A stretch of DNA of 64,000 nucleotides from Notospermus geniculatus (GCA_002633025.1 NMRB01000147.1:41426-105425), one strand, 5' to 3'. Shown: positions 36,225-47,780, counted from the stretch's first letter. Notes: a model not told the origin generated them from the sequence alone. Translations and numbers: made by a program.

Positions 36225-37323
36225 TTTTAGCTCACCTCTTGTGAGCTCTTACGATGGTGCGGTGTCCGTCGTCGTCGTCCGTTGCCAGGGCACGTTTTGT
36301 AACCGCTGGGGCTATTGATCTGAAACTTGGTACATATATACCCCTAGGTCATATGACCTATGACACCAAGTTCCGGTCCGATTCGATTCTTGACTTGGTC
36401 ACCAGGTGGCAAAAATCAAAAACACAAAAAGTGCAATAACTTATGAACTAATGACTGGATCATTTCCAAATTTTTACCATAGGTGTATCTAATGAGGATA
36501 CATAACATAATGTAACGGGGTTTTCATTTCACCTACTTATGAAGGTCACAGAGGTCAAAGTTCAGAATTTTGCCTTTTGGTGGCACGTTTCGTAACAGCT
36601 GGGGCTATTGACCTGAAGCTTGGTACATATATACCTCTATGTCATGTGACCGATGACAGTAATTTCAGTCTGATTCGATTCTTGGCTTGGCCACCAGGTG
36701 GCCAAAACCCAAAAGACAAAAAGTGCAATACATGTAACTCATGAACTAATGACTGGATCATCTCAAAATTTTTATCGTAGGTGTATCGAATGAGGATTCA
36801 TGACATATGTAACGGGTTTGTAATTTGACCTACTTTTCAAGGTCACACAGGTCAAAGATCAAAATTTTGCCATTTGTTGGCACATTTTGTAACTGCTAGG
36901 CCTATTGACGTGAAATTTGGTACATATACAGCCCTATGTCAGTTTACCTATGACACCAAGTTTCGGTCCGATTATTCGATTCTTAGCTTGGCCACCAGGT
37001 GGCAAAAACGAAAACTCAAATTCCAATAATTTCTAAACTAACGTCTTGATCGTCTCGAAACCTCATCGATGCATCTAATGAGGATACATGACATGTAACA
37101 GGTTTTTGATTTGACCTACTTTTCAAGGCTACAGAGGTCAAAGTTCAAAATTTTGTCATTTGGTGGCACGTTTCGTGGCTATTTGACCTAATACCTTCTA
37201 ACTTGGTGTGATCAGGTGTGTGGGTACCCTCTGTACCTGGAATTTAAGGCTTGCCCGAGAACATTTTGATTGTTCTGGTGCATTCACACAGGTGAGCACA
37301 TGGTCCATTGACCATTTCATTTT
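36225..37323 (+). mobile_element. AGCTCACC modular repeat, full-length, ~3.5 modules
   Basis: Begins TTTTTAGCTCACC (followed by GAGCTC) and ends CAGGTGAGCACATGGTCC, ATTGACC and a T-rich tail. The interior is built of roughly 290-bp modules starting near 36287, 36580, 36875 and 37160. Each has a ggcacgttt.gtaac block, a cttggtacatat block, an AGGTCATATGACCT-like palindrome, a TTGGCCACCAGGTGGC palindrome, caaatttttat.ataggtg, and an aaggtcacagaggtcaaag block. There is no long frame. End hairpins, internal tandem modules and lack of target duplication resemble DINE/Helentron-type non-autonomous elements. Confidence 0.8.
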
Positions 37324-37381
37324 AGCCACACTGTACTGAATTCAGAAAGTCTTTACATCCCCCGACGTCAGTGTAGTGTAA

Positions 37382-37836
37382 AGCCTCGCTTATGTCGCCC
37401 TACGCTGTGATAGAAACAGCGTCAACAAGTTGCAACTGATAACTTATGTCGCCACCGACTAGAATAATACCGATCGGTCGCAACTGCCTGGAACTAGTTT
37501 ATCGCCGTCTTTTGAGTGCTTATGTCGACACAGATTTCCTTTGATTTTAAGTGACGTGGTGATTAGGTCACGTGGTCACATTAGGCCACGTGGAATGTAA
37601 AGCGAATTTCATTGGCTGTCTTCAGGATACAGTTGTCAACTAGTCGCTGAAGTTGAACATGTGCGACTTTCAGGATCTGGATATTTTTAGTTGGCAACTA
37701 TAGTTGGCAACTAGTTACTCTCTGACGCCCGAGAGCTTATGTCACCTACTAGTTGTGACTAATTAGTTCCAACTACGCGCCGATTATCAGTTGCCAACTA
37801 GTTCTGACTGTACGTAAGGGCGACATAAGCGAGGCT
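37382..37836. mobile_element. PIF/Harbinger-like MITE, 455 bp
   Basis: Ends AGCCTCGCTTATGTCGCCCT and the complementary right end (gggcgacataagcgaggct). TAA on each side (37379-37381, 37837-37839). The allelic copy has a single TAA at 41442-41444. The interior is rich in tagttgccaact-like words; no transposase. The termini differ from those of 18315-18817 and 19615-19975, so it is a third family. Confidence 0.85.
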
Positions 37837-39396
37837 TAAAATGCACTGTGCTCTATCTGAATGCATTAGGGCCCTGCTGCAGTTTTTTGCAATGTGTGCT
37901 GAAAACTTGGGGTTTATTCTTTGAAGTACGTATCAGGCAAGTATTTTGGGGACCTTCACGAGGATATGAGACCTTTACCTGCACTCTCCTAACACTTAGA
38001 AATACCCTAAAATTCAATACAGAAGGGCTTGTCTCTTTCAGTATTCTGCAGAAGTTGAAATGTGACGAGATAGATGGTGGCTTCATTCGTTTTTCCGACT
38101 GGTGATTTCTGGACGCAAGGTAATACATGTACCTAAGAAAGAAAATCCATTATAAACAAAAGAGATATTCTTTTCAATATTATTTGAAGTTTTCTTTCAG
38201 TACAGGCTCACGTCATTCAAATATGCCTTACTCGGAAGCTGATACTGAAAGGGTTAATAACATTGCCTGAGTTTGCAGCCAAATCAATCTGTTTCCCTGA
38301 AGCCTGCATAATGCATCAGGACTCAATTAACTGAAGTGTATTCCTTATTGCTCCCCACTCCCTGTTATTTATTGGCAGGGAATACAGCTTGAATTAACTT
38401 GACATCCTGTTGGCCTTACGTGAATCTGTCCTAGATGATTGGTGGCCGCCATTGTATCCCTTGTTGGGTGGCTGCAACGGACAACGGACATCTACNCGTG
38501 CACTATGGCATCCTTCACAGCTACGTTGATCTAATTATCATGGTTAATTCTAGAGCAAGCACTGGACACTTTAAAATGACCATTCTGTATAAGTATAATA
38601 TTGTCCAATAGCGGCTTCGCCACACCACCAAGTTCACTACTCGTAGCTTTCAATGCAGGGCCTCTGACAATTCGCAAACACACACCATAGTTGTCGGGGC
38701 TTCTGAATGCTGTCTTACGATGTATGTGGCCAAGTCGGTAGGGCTTATAAACCCATGGTCATGGGTGACTGGAGGAATCCTTGTGACTGTCTGAAATCAA
38801 CCCCACATGGCCGTGCTGGCTTAAAAGCTAACCTCAGCAAGAAAACCTCCGACGTCACGGTTTAAAACCTATTCTCAACATGAAACCAGTATGGGGAAAA
38901 ACCTGTGGGCAGTTTTCTTGTGAGAGTTCAGATTGCAGGCATGACAGCCACGTGATAGCCACAGGCTTTCACGAGAAATCCTTGGCCAGCTCATGAATGG
39001 TAAGACAAGGAAGGAACCAACGGTGAAACCAGTTGCGTTGTGTAAAGGAGCTACTGTAATAACCAGGGACATCTGGTGGGGCTACGACCCTTCCTGTTTC
39101 TGCGACCACGATACTTGGAGAGGTTTGAATATTAACCAACTGCCAGTTGAAAGGAAAGTTGTTGTGGTAACACATTGAACATCCGGCACAGAACGCAAGC
39201 CGATCACTTACTAAGACAGGTAGGTTTTGCTCTTCGTACATACATGTTCGTTCAAGGTTTTAACACCTTCACTTCCAAAAGCCAGATGACGACTTATTGC
39301 ACTGGACATTTTTTTGACCACCCTGAGTTGAGTAACAGCAAGAATAGCACTAAAAAGTTCTCAGTCCATTATTGAGTCAGTCATTTCCTTGCAGTG

Positions 39397-39615
39397 AGAG
39401 ACGAGTGGTGCAGTGAATGGGTAGGCCTGGGCCATTAAACTCGTAAGCGGTAGGTCACAGGTTTGATTCCTTGTCGCGGTGCCTCTTTGTTTCTGAAAGG
39501 ATCAGTGAAGCGTCGAATGAGCTGCTACTTGTATTCCCCAGAGACTGGATCACTCTTTTCCCACTGGGTACTTACCTTTGTCTTAATTTTACTTTTACCT
39601 TCTTTACTTTTTTGG
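39397..39615 (+). repeat. tRNA-derived SINE-like sequence (copy B)
   Basis: Allelic partner of 35303-35520. The B box is altered to GGTTTGATTCC (39460-39470). Confidence 0.5.
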
Positions 39616-39720
39616 CCACACTGTATTGAATTCAGAAAATCCTTACGTCCCCCGACGTCAGTGTAGTGTAAAATGCACTGTGCTCTATCTGAATGCATTA
39701 GGGCCCTGCCTGCAGTTTTT

Positions 39721-39916
39721 AGCTCACCCGTGAGCTTTTGTCGTGGTGCAGCATCCGTCGTCCGTCATCGTTGTCCGTTAGCAGGGCACGTTTTGTAACC
39801 GCTGGGGCTATTGATCTGAAACTTGGTACATATATACCCCTAGGTCATATGACCTATGACACCAAATTTCGGTCCGATTCAATTCTTGACTTGGCCACCA
39901 GGTGGCAGAAACCCAA
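39721..39916 (+). mobile_element. AGCTCACC modular repeat, minimal copy lacking 3' end
   Basis: Partner of 35626-35858, but about 35 bp including the terminal GGTGAGCACATGGTCC palindrome is gone, so the module runs straight into caatgtgtgctg. Confidence 0.75.
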
Positions 39917-40290
39917 AACCCAATGTGTGCTGAAAACTTGGGCTTGATTCTTAAGTACGTATCAGGCAAGTAGGACCTTCACGAGGCTATGAGACCTTTA
40001 CCTGCACTCTCCTAACACTTAGAAATACCCAAAAATTCAATACAGAAGGGCTTGTCTCTTTCAGTATTCTGCAGAAGTTGAAATGTGACGAGATAGATGG
40101 TGGCTTCATTCGTTTTTCCAACTGGTGATTTCTGGATGCAAGGTAATACAAGAAACGAAATCCATTATAAACATAAAAGATATTCTTTTCAGTTTCATTT
40201 AAGTTTTCTTTTAGTTACACGCTCACGTCATTCAAATTTGCCTTACTCAGTATATTATGGCCGCAACACACGATCAAATTTTTCATCCCA

Positions 40291-41386
40291 TTTTTAGCTC
40301 ACCTGTTGTGAGCTCTTACGATGGTGCGGTGTCCGTCGTCGTCGTCCGTTACCAGGGCACGTTTTGTAACCGCTGGGGCTATTGATCTGAAACTTGGTAC
40401 ATATATACCCCTAGGTCATATGACTTACGACACCAAGTTTCGGTCCGATTCGATTCTTGACTTGGTCACCAGGTGGCAAAAATCAAAAACACAAAAAGTG
40501 CAATAACTTCTGAACTAATGACTGGATCATCTCCAAATTTTTACCATAGGTGTATCTAATGAGGATACATAACATAATGTAACGGGGTTTTCATTTCACC
40601 TACTTGTGAAGGTCACAGAGATCAAAGTTCAGAATTTTGCCTTTTGGTGGCACGTTTCGTAACAGCTGGGGCTATTGACCTGAAGCTTGGTACATATATA
40701 CCTCTATGTCATGTGACCGATGACACCAAGTTTCATGATTCGATTCTTGACTTGGCCACCTGGTGGCCAAAACCTAAAAGACAAAAAGTGCAATAACTCA
40801 TGAACTAATGACTGGATCATCTCAAAATTTTTATCGTAGGTGTATCTAATGAGGCTTCATGACATATGTAACGGGTTTGTAATTTGACCTACTTTTCAAG
40901 GTCACACAGGTCAAAGATCGAAATTTTGCCATTTGTTGGCACATTTTGTAACTGCTAGGCCTATTGACCTGAAATTTGGTACATATACAGCCCTATGTCA
41001 GTTTACCTATGACACCAAGTTTCGGTCCGATTATTCGATTCTTAGCTTGGCCACCAGCTGGCAAAAACGAAAACTCAAATTCCAATAATTTCTAAACTAA
41101 CGTCTGGATCGTCTCGAAATTATCATCATCGGTGCATCTAATGAGGATACATGACATGTAACAGGTTTTTGATTTGACCTACTTTTCAAAGCCACAGAGG
41201 TCAAAGTTCAAAATTTTGTCATTTGGTGGCACGTTTCGTGGCTATTTGACCTAATACCTTCTAACTTGGTGTGATCAGGTGTCTGGGTACCCTCTGTACC
41301 TGGAACTCAAGGCTTGCCCGAGAACATTTCGATTGTTCTGGTGCATTCACACAGGTGAGCACATGGTCCATTGACCATCTCATTTT
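40291..41386 (+). mobile_element. AGCTCACC modular repeat, full-length (copy B)
   Basis: Partner of 36225-37323 with the same ends and module order; few indels. Confidence 0.8.
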
Positions 41387-41735
41387 AGCCACACTGTACT
41401 GAATTCAGAAAGTCCTTACATCCCCCGACGTCAGTGTAGTGTAAAATGCACTGTGCTCTATCTTAATGCATCAGGGCTCTGCCTGCAGTTTTTTGCAATG
41501 TGTGCTGAAAACTTGGGGTTGATTCTTTGAAGTACGTATCAGGCAAGTATTTTGGGGACCTTCACGAGGCAATGAGACCTTTACCTGCACTCTCCTAACA
41601 CTTAGAAATACCCTAAAATTCAATACAAAAGGGCTTGTCTCTTTCAGTATTCTGCAGAAGTTGAAATGTGACGAGATAGATGGTGGCTTCATTCGTTTTT
41701 CCGACTGGTGATTTCTGGATGCAAGGTAATACCTA

Positions 41736-41891
41736 AAGCGGTTTTTCCACGGTACAATATTATTGCACAATATGGGGCCAAAAATGGGTGTCATGTGCTT
41801 CTGGTATTATGGATGGGAGAAAGATTGGCAATAATATTGCCCATTTTGATCCTCATATTGTGCAATAATATTGTACGTGGATAGGCCGCTT
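41736..41891. mobile_element. TA-flanked MITE, 156 bp
   Basis: Ends AAGCGGTTTTTCCACGGTAC and a near-complementary right end (gtacgtggataggccgctt), with inner pairing caatattattgcacaatatgg / catattgtgcaataatattg. TA lies on each side (41734-41735, 41892-41893). The allelic site at 38134-38135 is empty. No coding capacity; probably Tc1/mariner-type by target site. Confidence 0.75.
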
Positions 41892-42252
41892 TAGAAAGAA
41901 AATCCATTATAAACATAAAAGATATTCTTTTCAATATTATTTGAAGTTTTCTTTCAGTACAGGCTCACGTCATTTAAATTTGCCTTACTCGGAAGCTGAT
42001 ACTGAAAGGGTTAATAACATTGCCTGAGTTTGCAGCCAAATCAATCTGTTCCCCTGAAGCCTGCATAATGCATCAGGACTCAATTAACTGAAGTGTATTC
42101 CTTATTGCTCCCCACTCCCTGTTATTTATTGGCAGGGAATACAGCTTGAATTAACTTGACATCCTGTTGGCCTTACGTGAATCTGTCCTAGATGATTGGT
42201 GGCCGCCATTGTATCCCTTGTTGGGTGGCTGCAACGGACAACGGACATCTAC

Positions 42253-42951
42253 ATGTACTACCAGGTTCTCGTTCAAGGATGTCCACCAGCACTCGTACAT
42301 TGAATGTACAGGGTCCTACAGCGGCAGCTTGGATAAATTCAAATTCAATTTCAAAAATGATTTGTTGTTCCTTAAAAAACGGTACACCTGTGTAGAGTGC
42401 TAGAGTGTTTCCGTCTTATGTCTTGTACCTTATATCTTAGTGTTTCAGAGGACACTGTATAACAAGGAACACTGAGATATCAGGAACATTATAAAGCGTT
42501 ACACCGATACATAAGACTCAGTCTGCCAATGGAAAAGAGAAAGAACCTCTCAAAATGGTGTAAGCTTATTTCTCATCTCAGTCAGATAATCTCCTTGCTG
42601 ACTTGGGAAATTTTTGTGAAAAAGAAGTCGTCTACTTTCATCCTCCCACAGCAGTGGTTTTTACCTCGTTCCTCTTTATCCACTCGCGCAAGCTTTGTGT
42701 GCAAGCAGATGAAGCGGAACGAGACCAAAGCCCTGCTGTGGGAGGATGTCGGCATGCATTAGTTAACCCTCACTGCTGATGAAAATATAACGAATAAAAA
42801 ATTAATATGAAAATATAAATACGGTTGTTAAGAAACCACTCCACACTATCGGAAAGCTCTCCCCGAGCACTTTCCGATGACTGCCAATGTGAGAAGGTTA
42901 CTGTACGTGTGTAAAGTTCATGATCTTGTTCCGTTCATAAGTTTTGTATTA
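42253..42951. other. Single-copy sequence with two foldbacks, no gene
   Basis: Foldback 42413-42517 (gtcttatgt ... acataagac, with ttatatcttagtg / cactgagata inside). Foldback 42639-42748 (CATCCTCCCACAGCAGTGG and complement, then cctcgttcc / ggaacgag). Neither has an obvious target duplication. No gene is seen. Confidence 0.5.
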
Positions 42952-43100
42952 GGGAGGTTAAGAAATTAAACGATAAACGTTAACTTTACGACAACGTTAT
43001 TTTTCATACAACACACTCACCAGATTTTATATTGCATTTTCGGTACAAAAATAACGTTGTCGTTAACGTTTACGTATATCGTTTGATTTCTTAACCTGTC
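42952..43100. mobile_element. GGGAGGTTAAGAAAT foldback MITE, copy 1
   Basis: 149 bp. The left arm GGGAGGTTAAGAAATTAAAC continues through cgataaacgttaac and acaacgttattttt; the right arm is complementary with few mismatches. TA on each side (42950-42951, 43101-43102). Family members are at 47918-48058, 49963-50050 and 54108-54257. Tc1/mariner-type by target site. Confidence 0.75.
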
Positions 43101-43477
43101 TAATAATGACGGCGCCATTGGTAGAGATAGTGTTAAAGGAAGTAGAGTTAACCTTGGTCAGAATGTGATGTGGGAATTTCGGGCAAATTCTTAGTTGGAA
43201 TGTTCTTGTAGGCTACCGATTCCGTCTTGAATGGCTGTGGTATTTTTACTAGTGGGGCTGCTGCTTTTCGTTGGAATTGACTGTTAAAAATCTCCATATG
43301 AACACCTATAGGTATGGCGAGATTTGGCAGCCGTAAATCTGTAATATATCTATAAGGCGTATATTCTGAGGCCAGTACTACACCATTTACTTTTTATTTA
43401 CTTGTAAAGGTGGGTATAAGCTTAGAAGTGGTTGGAAACGCACTTCTTTACTATTTGGAGTCGTCGTTGCTTTCTAA

Positions 43478-43690
43478 AGCTGCTTGTGCACTGTCAACAC
43501 TTTTCCAACATTTGAACAACATTCCTGATAAACTTGATCAATTGACACTGTATTTTGTAGCAACATTCAAACAACATGTTGGAAAACTCTTTTCCCCTGT
43601 ATACACTAGACAACATTTGTCCAACAAGGTTTCTTTCTCTTTCTTGTTAGGAAAATGTTGCCAATGTACAAGAGATTCTGTCCAAAAGCC
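43478..43690 (+). repeat. CAACATT dispersed repeat, copy 1
   Basis: Marked by ttttccaacatttgaacaac, aacatgttggaaaac, acaacatttgtccaacaagg and aaaatgttgccaatgta. Related copies are at 45830-45985, 53865-53990 (reverse) and 54258-54425. The repeated CAACATT/AATGTTG words make it partly self-complementary. Class unknown. Confidence 0.55.
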
Positions 43691-45092
43691 CCTGATTGCT
43701 ATCAATGAATTTCACGGTGTCCTCTACCAATTCAGTTCAATATTTTTCGTTGGAGAGGACTTAGCCCTTCCTATAATTGTCCAATGGTCACCTTTAATAT
43801 GACATTTCACATTTTCCTTAAAATACTTGAATCTTTTGTATCAAAAACTGGCCAATTTGAAATTAGCCTTAATTAGAAATTTCTTATGAGGCATTCTCCT
43901 TTAATGAGGCAACATTGAAATATCGCAACAGCTCAATATGAAACTGGTCACTAATAAGAAGTGAAATTGGCTCGGCCCATTGGCCGTTTGTTCTGGAGTA
44001 TTTTGCTGACGTCTTGGCTACGTTTGTACACAGGTGTTCCTCCGGCAGGAAGAAAGATAGACCAGCTGATGGGGCTACGTGGATACCTTCAAGTAAGCAG
44101 AGCCAGACTCTGATCTGAAATTCTCCTCTCGTTAGATTTATGAAAAACTTCACTCAGAGAATGAGTGATGCTGAGGGAAATCTGTTGTGGGTTAGCTGTA
44201 GAGAGTGGTTTCATTTGAAGAAGGATATGCTGGGGTGGGCCTTTCGTTGAAAGGATGACTTGGTGTGGGCCTTCTATCGGTAAGATCTAGAGAGTGGTGA
44301 AGATGTTCTAATTGACACAAGCTCATTTCGGACTGCTGGTCCCAAGGATATCTGTGGGATTGGCAGTGGCAGTCACTAATACGTTGTCCAATTAGGTCAT
44401 CATATGTAGTTGGAAATAAAGGGACTGAAACTCAATGTAAATTGACTTGTCATGAGTGCCTATCCTAGTTTATCTTAATCTACCTTATTCACTTATTCAC
44501 TTTTTGTGGAGAGTAAGCTTTAAGGGGCACGGTCAGCATTTTGAATACCACAACCTAATTGTTACAGATGTCATGTGGGTCTTTATTGGAATTGCTGGGA
44601 TATGCTAGTTGTCGCATTAAAGACCGGATATATGTAATACTAGCGTTAATAACCTAATCAGCCGAGACCACTCTTTTTGACAGATATCAGTCCATTATTG
44701 TTTCCCCCGCCCTTGGGCCGTTATTTTTTTATACCGCCAACAGGGAAAAATCAGAAAATATAAAATTTTGTTAATGGAGCTTTTTAGCTTTCTCTAATGA
44801 ATCTAAATTATTAGATAAAAATATAATAAATAAATTTTTGTTTCTATTTTTATTCAGCCCTCCGCCATTTTGATTTTTGAACTCAGGTGATTTCTGTCAA
44901 ATGTTATGAAAACATCATCTTGCCACATCAAATTTAATTTTTTGTGGACAAAAAAATCATGATTTTCTTCCTTCCTCCTCCTTTGACATGAAACCTTTCG
45001 AGGAATTGTGTAAAAGAATTTTGTAGCCTCCTCTCAAGAATTCCTCGAAAAAAGCTCGATAAACAACGTAACAAATAAAGATGATGGCCTTC

Positions 45093-45221
45093 AATGGATG
45101 CTGGCTGAGTTGTTCCTGTAATTGGTAGAAGAGTATAAAAACATAGATATTGGTCCCTCCTTATTTCCCCTTTATTAATGGATGCTGACTGAGTTGTTCC
45201 TGTAACTGGTAGAAGAGTATA
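45093..45221 (+). repeat. Short direct repeat, period 84 bp
   Basis: A 45-bp sequence starting aatggatgctg.ctgagttg and ending gaagagtataaa occurs at 45093-45137 and 45177-45221 with two differences. Confidence 0.75.
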
Positions 45222-45829
45222 AATTAGACTTGATCCACCATTTCCGTTCAGGTAGTCATCAAGCCAACCAAGTCATCAGTTGTAATTACAAAACTCTGCT
45301 GGCCAAACAGATTCTCAGAAATGTTTTCTCGCGCAAACTTAACTCATTATTTCAACTGGATTTTTGCAAAGCATCTTTAGAATTAGGAAAGTACGATTCG
45401 TATTCTCTGGAGTTTTGACACTATCCAAATAATTATTTGGCTGAATGAAAACCATGCATAATGTATGTAGTACTAATCCACACTTCCCTCTCCATGTATT
45501 TCATGGCCTGGCTTTGACATAGAAAGGATCAGGAAAAAAAGTGGTATTGCTTTCAGCTTTTACCTTCACTTTCAATTTGAACACTGAAAAGGTCTGCTTT
45601 GTCAAAATGGCAAACTTTGGTTCGTTTTCCATCACCAACCTGAGTATCGCATTCGTCGAAATGACACTATCCACGGTTCCTTGAGACGAAGCGGAGTTTT
45701 CAGTGCAGAGTGTTTTGACTGATATACATGCACTGTAGGCCTACATGTACATGTACATGTACTTCATGGTTTACCGTGAAACTCTTCTCTGAAGCTGCAT
45801 GTACATGTACATGTAGGTCTACACTGTTA

Positions 45830-45985
45830 TCATTTTCCAACATCTGTAAAACTTTCGTGAGTAACACGATTTTTTTACCCTTTATACACTGGCCAACAAA
45901 TTATAAGTACATTGAACAACACTCATTATTGGAAAGCACATTCCCCTGTACAAACTAGAGAACATTTGTCCAACAAGGTGTGTTA
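45830..45985 (+). repeat. CAACATT dispersed repeat, copy 2
   Basis: Diverged copy with ttttccaacatctg, attggaaagcacattcccc and acatttgtccaacaaggtg. Confidence 0.45.
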
Positions 45986-46691
45986 ACAAATGTATCAGTG
46001 TGTAGCCTACATAGATCCCCATCTATAGGCCTTTGAACTTATGGACAGCTTTCGATGAGCTGTGATGACAATATGATCTCATTTTGCAAATCTCTTCTAT
46101 GAAAATTATCACTCTTGACCCACCAGGTTTTGCAATCATAGTGTTGAATTCATGGAAGTTTCTGCTCGTTGGACATCTGGTGCAGATGTTGGGGAAGCCA
46201 ACCCTCGAAGACTCAAGTTTTCATGGAATTTTGCTTTTCACCAGAAATCGAAACTATATGTTTACTCGTGTTTGACCTGACTTTATGTATAAAGTTAGTT
46301 AGATTCAGAAGTGTTAATTAACTCATCTCTGTTTATAAAATTGCAGGGCTTCCAAAGGGTCTAAAGAAACCCTAAAGAAGACCCTTTCTGAGGTCGAGTA
46401 TTTTTTAATCACAACTTTGCTATAGTTTTTCAATTAGAACATGCAATTGAGAATAACCTTCATTTCACCCGAACATGCTTTTAGAATTGTACAATATTAT
46501 GTGTGTCATATGTGTGGTCTCCTTAAGTGAAAATTAAATGTCAAAACATGAACTGTCGGACTGGTCACTTGGGGTTGACTTTTCATAACCACTGGTCAGG
46601 AGGAATGTTTCATTACACGTTTACACACTACACATGCTTTTAGAGTTTGTGTGGCCAATCCCTCAAGGGTCTCGCACAAACTAGGTCTTAA

Positions 46692-47780
46692 TTTTTAGCT
46701 CACCTGTAGTGAGCTCTTACGATGGTGCAGCGTCCGACGTCCGTTAGCAGGGCACGTTTCGTAAACGCTGGGGCTATTGATCTGAAACTTGGTACATATA
46801 TACTCCTAGGTCATATGACCTATGACACCAAGCTTCGGTCCGATTCGATTCTTAGCTTGGCCACCAGGTGGCTAAAACCAAAAACACAAAAAGTGCAATA
46901 ACACCTGCACTAATGACTGGATCGTCTCCAAATTTTTATCATAGGTGTATCTAATGAGGATACATAACATATGTGACGGGTTTTTGATTTGACCTACTTA
47001 TCAAGGTCACAGAGGTCAAAGTTCAGAACTTTGCCTTTTGGTGGCACATTTCGTAACCGCTGGGGCTATTGACCTGAAACTTGGTACATATTATACCTCT
47101 AGGTCATATGAACTATGACACCAAGTTTCGCTCCGATTCGATTCTTGACTTGGTCACCAGGTGGCTAAAACCAAAGCATCTTAAAACAAAATGTGCAATA
47201 ACTCCTGAACTAATGACTGGATCATCTCCAAATTTTTATCATAGGCGTGTATCTAATGAGGATACATGACACATGTAATGGGTTTGTGATTTGACCTACT
47301 TTTCAAGGTCACATAGGTCAAAGTTTAAAATTTTGTCATTTGGTGGCATGTTTCGTAACTGCTAGGACTACTGAATTGAAACTTGGTATATATACAGCCC
47401 TATGTCATTTAACCTATGACACCAAGTTTCAGTCCGATTTGATTCTTAGCTGGCCACCAGGTGGCAAAAATGAAAACTCAAATTCCAATAATTCCTAAAC
47501 TAACGTCTGGATCGTCTCCAAATTTTTATCTAATCAGGCTACATGACATGTAACGGGTTTTTGATTTGACCTACTTTTCAAGGCCACAGAGGTCAAAGTT
47601 CAAAATTTTTGTCATTTGGTGGCACGTTTCTTGGCTATTTGACCTAATATCGTCTGACTTGGTGTGATCAGGTGTCTGGGTACCCTCTGTACCTGGAACT
47701 CAAGGCTTGCGCGGGAACATTTCGATTTAGCATTTGTCATTATTGTTCTTCTGGTACATTCACCCAGGTGAGCGTTTTTA
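46692..47780 (+). mobile_element. AGCTCACC modular repeat, full-length, third locus
   Basis: Starts TTTTTAGCTCACCTGTAGTG at 46692 and ends cacccaggtgagcg near 47775. The three full modules plus the gtgtgatcaggtgtctgggtaccctctg 3' block are in the same order as at 36225-37323. The terminal CATGGTCC palindrome is replaced by gttttta. No frame. Confidence 0.8.

Larger units (their letters stand above)
34531..38495. repeat. Duplicated segment III, copy A
   Basis: Aligns to 38497-42252 in the same orientation. It ends exactly at the single n at 38496, and copy B starts exactly after it; unique sequence lies only to the left of A and to the right of B. This is the pattern of two allelic contigs joined end to end. 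Copy A alone carries a 455-bp element (37382-37836). Confidence 0.9.
38497..42252. repeat. Duplicated segment III, copy B
   Basis: Starts immediately after the n at 38496. It differs from copy A by about 2 percent plus an insertion of about 142 bp near 38809-38950 (flanked by CACATG and CACGTG) and the 156-bp element at 41736-41891. It lacks the 37382-37836 element. Beyond 42252 the sequence is unique. Confidence 0.9.
43103..46690. other. Mostly single-copy sequence, no gene recognised
   Basis: It contains two CAACATT-type repeats (43478-43690 and 45830-45985), a short hairpin at about 44996-45051 (tttcgaggaatt / aattcctcgaaa), a direct repeat (45093-45137 and 45177-45221) and an acatgtacatgtac microsatellite near 45745-45765. 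A 130-codon frame at 43410-43802 lies across the CAACATT repeat and is not accepted as a gene. Confidence 0.4.

Noticed and set aside
36225-41386. CRISPR-like array of regularly spaced repeats
   Set aside because: Module spacing is ~290 bp, modules are homologous throughout without unique spacers, and the DNA is eukaryotic.
43410-43802. 130-codon frame on the plus strand
   Set aside because: Lies across the CAACATT dispersed repeat, so the translation reflects repeat sequence.
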